Origin: a virus
Virus record (IMG/VR): IMGVR_UViG_3300033886_000044
Location: 1-40,570 of that record
Strand: one strand, 5' to 3'
DNA length: 40,570 nt
Position 1 is the first letter of the stretch. Each line of letters begins with the position of its first letter. This document shows, piece after piece, positions 38,401-40,570 of the stretch. The notes beneath the pieces were generated by a model that saw only the letters and a list, made by a program, of their open reading frames with translations, was not told where the DNA came from and searched no databases. The translations under genes and the position numbers were made by a program.

Positions 38401-38779
38401 CGGCACCTGCTGCGCCGGATGCAGCGACAGCTCCCATGAAGGGAACCTGGCTCGCGGCGTTTGTGATGATCCAGTTGACGGCGTCTCCAACGTTTCTGAT
38501 TTGGGTGACGCTGGGAATGGGCGTTTCCTCTGGGGGTGGGCCTGGTTTTACGATTCCAAAGGCTGTAGCAGTGCCGCGGAGGGAGTGAAGCACCCCCGTG
38601 ACCCCCGACGCGAGGCCCTCAAGAATCCCGCTGGCCTGCTTCGGCTCCTTGGCCAAGGCCTGCACTTCAGGTGGCAGGTCCTCGAACTTCACCGGAAGGG
38701 GACCAGCGAGCGCGCGCACCTCCGGCGGCAGGTCCTCAGGTCTTACCGGGATTGGGGCCTTCACCTGGTTCTGAACCAC
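32318..38779 (-). CDS. Giant polyvalent virion / DNA ejection protein with two HExxHxxxxxH motifs
   Basis: 2153 aa from a GTG behind GGAGAGACGGACA. Residues 12-44 repeat the motif EDLPPEVxALA. About 85-155 is Gly/Ala-rich and membrane-compatible (GAVIGGPVGATVGALIGAFML). Two zinc-peptidase signatures follow: HELAHTFSLLH at 591-601 and HELSHITAFKH at 1041-1051, both with the third His spaced as in metzincins. A linker of about 130 residues near 1190 is low in complexity. The last about 750 residues resemble the LPD38 polyvalent domain (FLWYFGFNPKQILVNLTQLP near 1626, FEYTRLARPRMMRG near 1783). It is probably packaged in the virion, injected with DNA, and could clear peptidic barriers. Confidence 0.75.
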   Translation of the reverse strand: MVQNQVKAPIPVRPEDLPPEVRALAGPLPVKFEDLPPEVQALAKEPKQASGILEGLASGVTGVLHSLRGTATAFGIVKPGPPPEETPIPSVTQIRNVGDAVNWIITNAASQVPFMGAVAASGAAGAVIGGPVGATVGALIGAFMLNAGETYNELVSRGVPHEQARNTALPIGTLKAGLDVVTPLRFLGKTKLISRKVLEEAVTSKATSPALKKFASEALKGVATEVPTEVAQELLDIQAVRMNKIPVAGEEILERVINAGAGAAVVGGLFGGAGGVIEHFATRPLAPSPTEPVQDLAQIEAVDAQSRTERLKVPSSVVDTGMVTPSSKLDELTIQAAPLAQAIKEALPEDVTPPHLAIGPKVSLQLQTEEGARPIVHVEDLNPVDLPTSVRFAVKESTGIELPDDKLGPFTRPEMIPIVQKLQEASREQTLRLAQANEILSRLVALSRSPKERRAILDLVNVMGYEHVQMPKVEVKLPDGRPLEVFQVGEGGPRPIEGFSESFSSLPENLQKWLAAVDDSIQLALDAAAQSAPQTFGLLKEQYRGIRLGIDWPDSSTVLRLDPRLDGEGFHISVGPAAALNPDQMAGAIAHELAHTFSLLHGSGNFQQALLATARAMDPARPQIVQRLEQTLQEIGATARIEDPNETLAYLFKNLYQFVQERPRKLPRTGQLRSVSEYRALWSEAREFHATKWDFAYSEYLDRLKRLGLKAGFVDTTGLFTGPELGMLSEKYRSLLEAYTQFWEETSPAPDLPPPPLQIAVSSPTEIQTSYGILPIVRAAGAADPSLPQDARTATITRDLSVLYGAETWHRAMQSPSYQRLVHEIVRAADSLGDDAYRLVRRALALGLDPVNSRWWDFLHRHSADPQQNYFLREITDEAAHQHLLRHPDPTGTYYLVFSESITDAQAWRETFRPYLSSGEKLFLVMEPTPETVKAAFKRLKNISTFMNFIRLTVDEYLERIQNSPAWMRRYGTLPKIRVAYTVSPVAAEEMRAYFVHHWGNNEATIVFTGNFFLRLPSGVVSSEEPTLTAWALNVVKTVIHELSHITAFKHDQEFSQTLREIDALDPELKFGLANALARITESIIGRDKKTVDEIEKALQEKFWKESYSVFSSIQRRPLDRSEIVTQHYRRVYEASTRLLEAVRPAPLGARPGQEAQGRLSDYQTPGPVGPPTALEGRSGAAPGSRGGGPTARLPATGRTRGQTPSMGGGERWLDPERFAPGSWKRQPADDAYFEYIREPRTPEPDPQLSSFVGAQALPPSVQQDVQQTTVRFGWFSKWALHILQWADRNPHIEPLRRYVDIARGKWLPYKTSITSVAYDRLTEWSRLGVRRANILSEMLLQATEKSETLGRPLTQEEINELAKKLGADKEVIWVFHRVLGDLRWVLNTLEQELIEESNRLGGDTIDKFLRETEIRIEFARLRDRTYFPMARFGKYMVVIKAKGPVTYEDRRFKEGDTVEVTAWERLREAKAYQAEMLKKFPADAVQVKVQMAGDAVHNFTGFPPSLFRQLASQLELSDEQKVLLKDIMYRYAPGRSFVKYLRRRRGIKGFSRDAQRAYASYMRSVSNHLPRLKYRWELEQAISDLKELAAKQPLDSVAYDRLVSEVNRHYEYLMNPGHEFAVLRGGLFLWYFGFNPKQILVNLTQLPLFTYPYLADTYGDRATVRELSRAIAHISKPSRYMENLSDVADAVRRAVKEGFINESYATEVSAYAERQLLTRALPLDLGDRVLKPLLDWATYGFRLSEEFMRRVTFVATYRLAAAKGAGPEEAFRLARKAVDDTMFEYTRLARPRMMRGIAAPFFVFRMFLQNALYYSFTGKEGQFSLRSKGGWRYWLGMGLAGGLAGLPFAQNVADLLKLLLTKSKELLGLKDPYTDLLLETRRFLAELGTNPDYLVDGLSKYSLGLAALEHLFGVPFPAFNIAPSIQMGYVLPTEPLVAGLLGEREWKEAVLGMILETAGAGASTMTTMAKAMMTHGSDSLYTLRVAAPAVVRNIARAAEYLSLGAATDAHGRVIVKFDLHNPGHIAEIVGQALGFQPTRVAVEAERNIVLNDMVRYYTGRRSAILAAYTRAIATKDREAAADARREIVEFNRTAPREFRITARELAESLRTRVKNTQLRLRGYPLSKELVPLARELRQAYPPVSAPRQPTPQ

Positions 38780-39948
38780 TGTCCGTCTCTCCGCAGCTCG
38801 TACACTTCGCCGTTGGAGGTCTCAATGGCACGAACGTACTCACCACTGGAGGGCTGAACCAGCCGTGCTCCCTTCTCGCTGGGTGGCGAGGCTACGGGCT
38901 GGGCCGACTGGCCCTTCTGACTTCTTACGTAGGTATCTACAAGCATGTCCACGATCCGGACATATTCCACTACGTCTTTCTTAGAAGCTTCAGGAGGCAA
39001 GAGGTCCAAGATCTTCCCGTACAGGTTCGCTCTCAGCTTTTCTGGAGGCACGCCGCCAGACGCAGCCTCAAGGACCTTGGCCTGCGCCGTGAGCATGTAC
39101 GCATCGGTCCTTATGCGGTCCAACTCCACTCTAGCCTGCTCCAGCTTCAACTTAGCCTTGTCTATCTCGGCCCGAGATGCTCTGTCCCGTACTAGCGACT
39201 TTACGCTCTCCTCCATAGCCGCCACCTCTCGCTCTTTCAAGGCAAGCTCCCGCTGCTTGGCGGCAGCTTGGTTAGAGACCTTAGTCTCCTCTATCTCCAG
39301 TTCCTTCCCCCTAAGCTGAAGCTGACCTTCCACCTGCTGCGTATAGGCCTTAGCCCGCACCTCCGCCGCTTCTGCCTCTTTCTGTCTGGCTTCAGCCGTT
39401 TTTAGCCTGGCTTCGGTTGTGGGCCTTACAGCCTTGGCCTCCTCGACAGTCTTCCCGGTCTCAGCCCGCGTGCGCTCGATGTCCGCCAAGGTCTTAAGCT
39501 CTTGGAGCTGCTGCTGCCGCTGGGCCATCTGTTGGGCGTACCGCATCCACTGCAACTGCGCAAGAGTGTTGTAGCCCTGCACGAGGGCCTGCGTAGCAGC
39601 CATCATGCCGCTCTCGCCTACCTGGCGGGGCTGCGCCATTCGCTGGGCCACTGTGGCGGCAGCCATGGCTAGGTCCGGGAGCATGGCCCTCAGCCTCGAC
39701 GGGGGCTTGGCCTCCTCCGGGCGGGGCGGAGCAATAACTGCTGGAGGCGGAGGAATCCTTGCTAGTGGCGGAGTCGTCGTGACCGCGACGGGAGGCACAC
39801 CGGTCCAGTAGACGTCCTCAGGAGACGGCGTGCCCGGCGGAGGAGCTGCCTCCTTCTTCTTGCTCTTCTTCGGAGGAGGCAGCGGCACGGCGACAGCCGC
39901 CGGGCCGAGGGCCTCGTACCATTCAGGTGGAATGTAGAACGGATACAT
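38761..39948 (-). CDS. Coiled-coil virion protein (putative ejection protein)
   Basis: 395 aa, ATG behind GGAGGTGAAGC. Residues 1-85 are Pro/Ala-rich (IPPEWYEALG, PLPPPKKSKKKE). Residues about 110-270 form an extended Gln/Ala/Glu coiled coil (QWMRYAQQMAQRQQQLQELK and onward). The C-terminus is a small beta element (GEYVRAIETSNGEVYELRRDG). It overlaps the giant gene by 19 bases and follows the Thr-rich protein by 3. A rod-like internal virion protein that assembles with the giant protein is the best reading; no enzymatic motif is present. Confidence 0.6.
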   Translation of the reverse strand: MYPFYIPPEWYEALGPAAVAVPLPPPKKSKKKEAAPPPGTPSPEDVYWTGVPPVAVTTTPPLARIPPPPAVIAPPRPEEAKPPSRLRAMLPDLAMAAATVAQRMAQPRQVGESGMMAATQALVQGYNTLAQLQWMRYAQQMAQRQQQLQELKTLADIERTRAETGKTVEEAKAVRPTTEARLKTAEARQKEAEAAEVRAKAYTQQVEGQLQLRGKELEIEETKVSNQAAAKQRELALKEREVAAMEESVKSLVRDRASRAEIDKAKLKLEQARVELDRIRTDAYMLTAQAKVLEAASGGVPPEKLRANLYGKILDLLPPEASKKDVVEYVRIVDMLVDTYVRSQKGQSAQPVASPPSEKGARLVQPSSGEYVRAIETSNGEVYELRRDGQWFRTR

Positions 39949-39951
39949 GCT

Positions 39952-40570
39952 TCACCTCCCAGCAAGGAAATAGCCAAGGTGCGGCACCAGCGCAGGAATG
40001 TACTGCGAAAGCTGCCACACGGACTCACCGAGCGGGCGACCGACCACTGGGGCTGGAGGCCCGGGCATGGGGGCACCGGCTCCGCCGCCTTCTGGGGGTG
40101 GTGGGGGCGGAGGGGGTGTGACAACAGTGGTTGTGGTCTCAGTCGTAGTGGTGTCAGTCGTAGTGGTCTCGGTAGAGGTCGTAGTGGTGTCCTGCCAAGT
40201 GGTCCACGTGGTTGTGAAGGTGAGCGGAGGCCAGGGCGTGGTTCTGCCTGGTGCGCCTATGGTAGTGGGTAAGGGTGATGTGTGATACTCCTCCTCGGGT
40301 CTGGTCGTGGTCACGTCCACGACGAAAGTGATTCCAGGAATGGGAATGTAGACATCCCGGATAGGATCGTAGATCCACCCAGGGGGGAATGTCACGGTTC
40401 CCCCAGTCTCGGTGACTGTGGTTGTGGTCGTCTCGGTTTGGGTTGTGGTCGTCTCGGTTTGAGTTGTAGTTTCTTGAGGAGGTGAGGTGTACGTCGTAAC
40501 CGAGAAGGTAATTGGAGGGTATGGAATGTAGACGCCTCGAAACGGGTCGTAGACCCACCCTTCGGTAGCT
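39952..40570 (-). CDS. Thr-rich repeat virion-like protein, C-terminal part (gene starts at 580)
   Basis: The frame enters from the window edge and ends at 39952. Joined to 1-580 through the 89-bp overlap it makes a 369-aa product. This part holds a second full repeat, GWIYDPIRDVYIPIPG, which pairs with GWVYDPFRGVYIPYP. Long Thr runs separate the units (QTETTTTTVTETGG, TTTTSTETTTTDTTTTETTT), followed by a run of eight prolines and a helical C-terminus (ESVWQLSQYIPALVPHLGY). The alternation of small folded repeats and mucin-like linkers is unusual for a podoviral protein. Function unknown; a virion surface or ejection role is inferred from its neighbours. Confidence 0.7.
   Translation of the reverse strand, partial: ATEGWVYDPFRGVYIPYPPITFSVTTYTSPPQETTTQTETTTTQTETTTTTVTETGGTVTFPPGWIYDPIRDVYIPIPGITFVVDVTTTRPEEEYHTSPLPTTIGAPGRTTPWPPLTFTTTWTTWQDTTTTSTETTTTDTTTTETTTTVVTPPPPPPPPEGGGAGAPMPGPPAPVVGRPLGESVWQLSQYIPALVPHLGYFLAGR
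40445..40482. repeat. 38-bp direct repeat, copy A
   Basis: Identical to 90-127. Preceded by further partial copies of the same element (GGTCGTCTCGGTTT recurs at 40428-40460), so the Thr-linker DNA is a short tandem array. Confidence 0.85.
40482..40570. repeat. Terminal direct repeat, copy 2 (contig overlap)
   Basis: Identical to bases 1-89; see that entry. Removing it leaves a circle of 40,481 bp in which the Thr-rich gene is uninterrupted. Confidence 0.9.

Noticed and set aside
1-40570. tRNA genes, integrase, lysogeny repressor and phage RNA polymerase
   Set aside because: I found no cloverleaf-like tRNA sequence and no protein with the corresponding motifs. A tRNA scan and profile search would be decisive.

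Overview
The window is essentially the complete genome of one tailed double-stranded DNA phage, GC-rich, with podovirus-like architecture. Bases 1-89 are repeated exactly at 40482-40570, and one gene reads in frame across that join. The molecule is therefore best read as a circular or circularly permuted genome of about 40,481 bp. I see no integrase, excisionase or lysogeny repressor and no phage RNA polymerase. The visible promoters are host sigma70-like with extended -10 boxes, so the phage looks virulent and dependent on host transcription. The host cannot be named from sequence. A viral ring nuclease gene implies that its hosts carry type III CRISPR.

Two transcription units diverge from about 18.1-18.5 kb. 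The leftward late unit starts at a TTGACA/TACACT promoter. It encodes small and large terminase, portal, a 95-aa protein, scaffold, SU10-type major capsid protein, a glycosyltransferase, a Gly-rich tail fibre, a holin, a metallophosphoesterase, a 991-aa beta-helix tailspike, a GH24 lysozyme, a coiled-coil membrane protein, and then adaptor and nozzle proteins, a GNAT protein and putative ejection proteins. It continues through the contig ends into a Thr-rich repeat protein, a coiled-coil protein and a 2153-aa polyvalent ejection protein that ends at 32318.

The rightward early unit (18.5-32.4 kb) begins with many small unrecognised genes. Among them are a four-member family of beta-rich proteins, a duplicated partner gene, and a DUF1874/AcrIII-1 anti-CRISPR ring nuclease with its own promoter. 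It continues into a recombination and replication block: Cas4/RecB-like nuclease, AAA_24/Sak4-like ATPase, candidate single-strand binding protein, ParB-like/DNA methyltransferase fusion, uracil-DNA-glycosylase/DNA polymerase A fusion, and a DUF3987-like primase-helicase. Several early genes are separated by terminator hairpins whose T-tracts run straight into the next ribosome binding site, which suggests attenuation or antitermination.

The most striking non-coding element is a 400-bp dyad at 20061-20460. Two mirrored arrays of about 10-bp GGCC-containing repeats are arranged in register around an AT-rich centre at 20260/20261. Tandem short repeats lie on its left side. It is the leading candidate for the replication origin or another nucleoprotein assembly site. 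A second palindrome-rich, gene-free region (18160-18477) lies between the terminase promoter and the first early promoter and is a candidate packaging or origin site.
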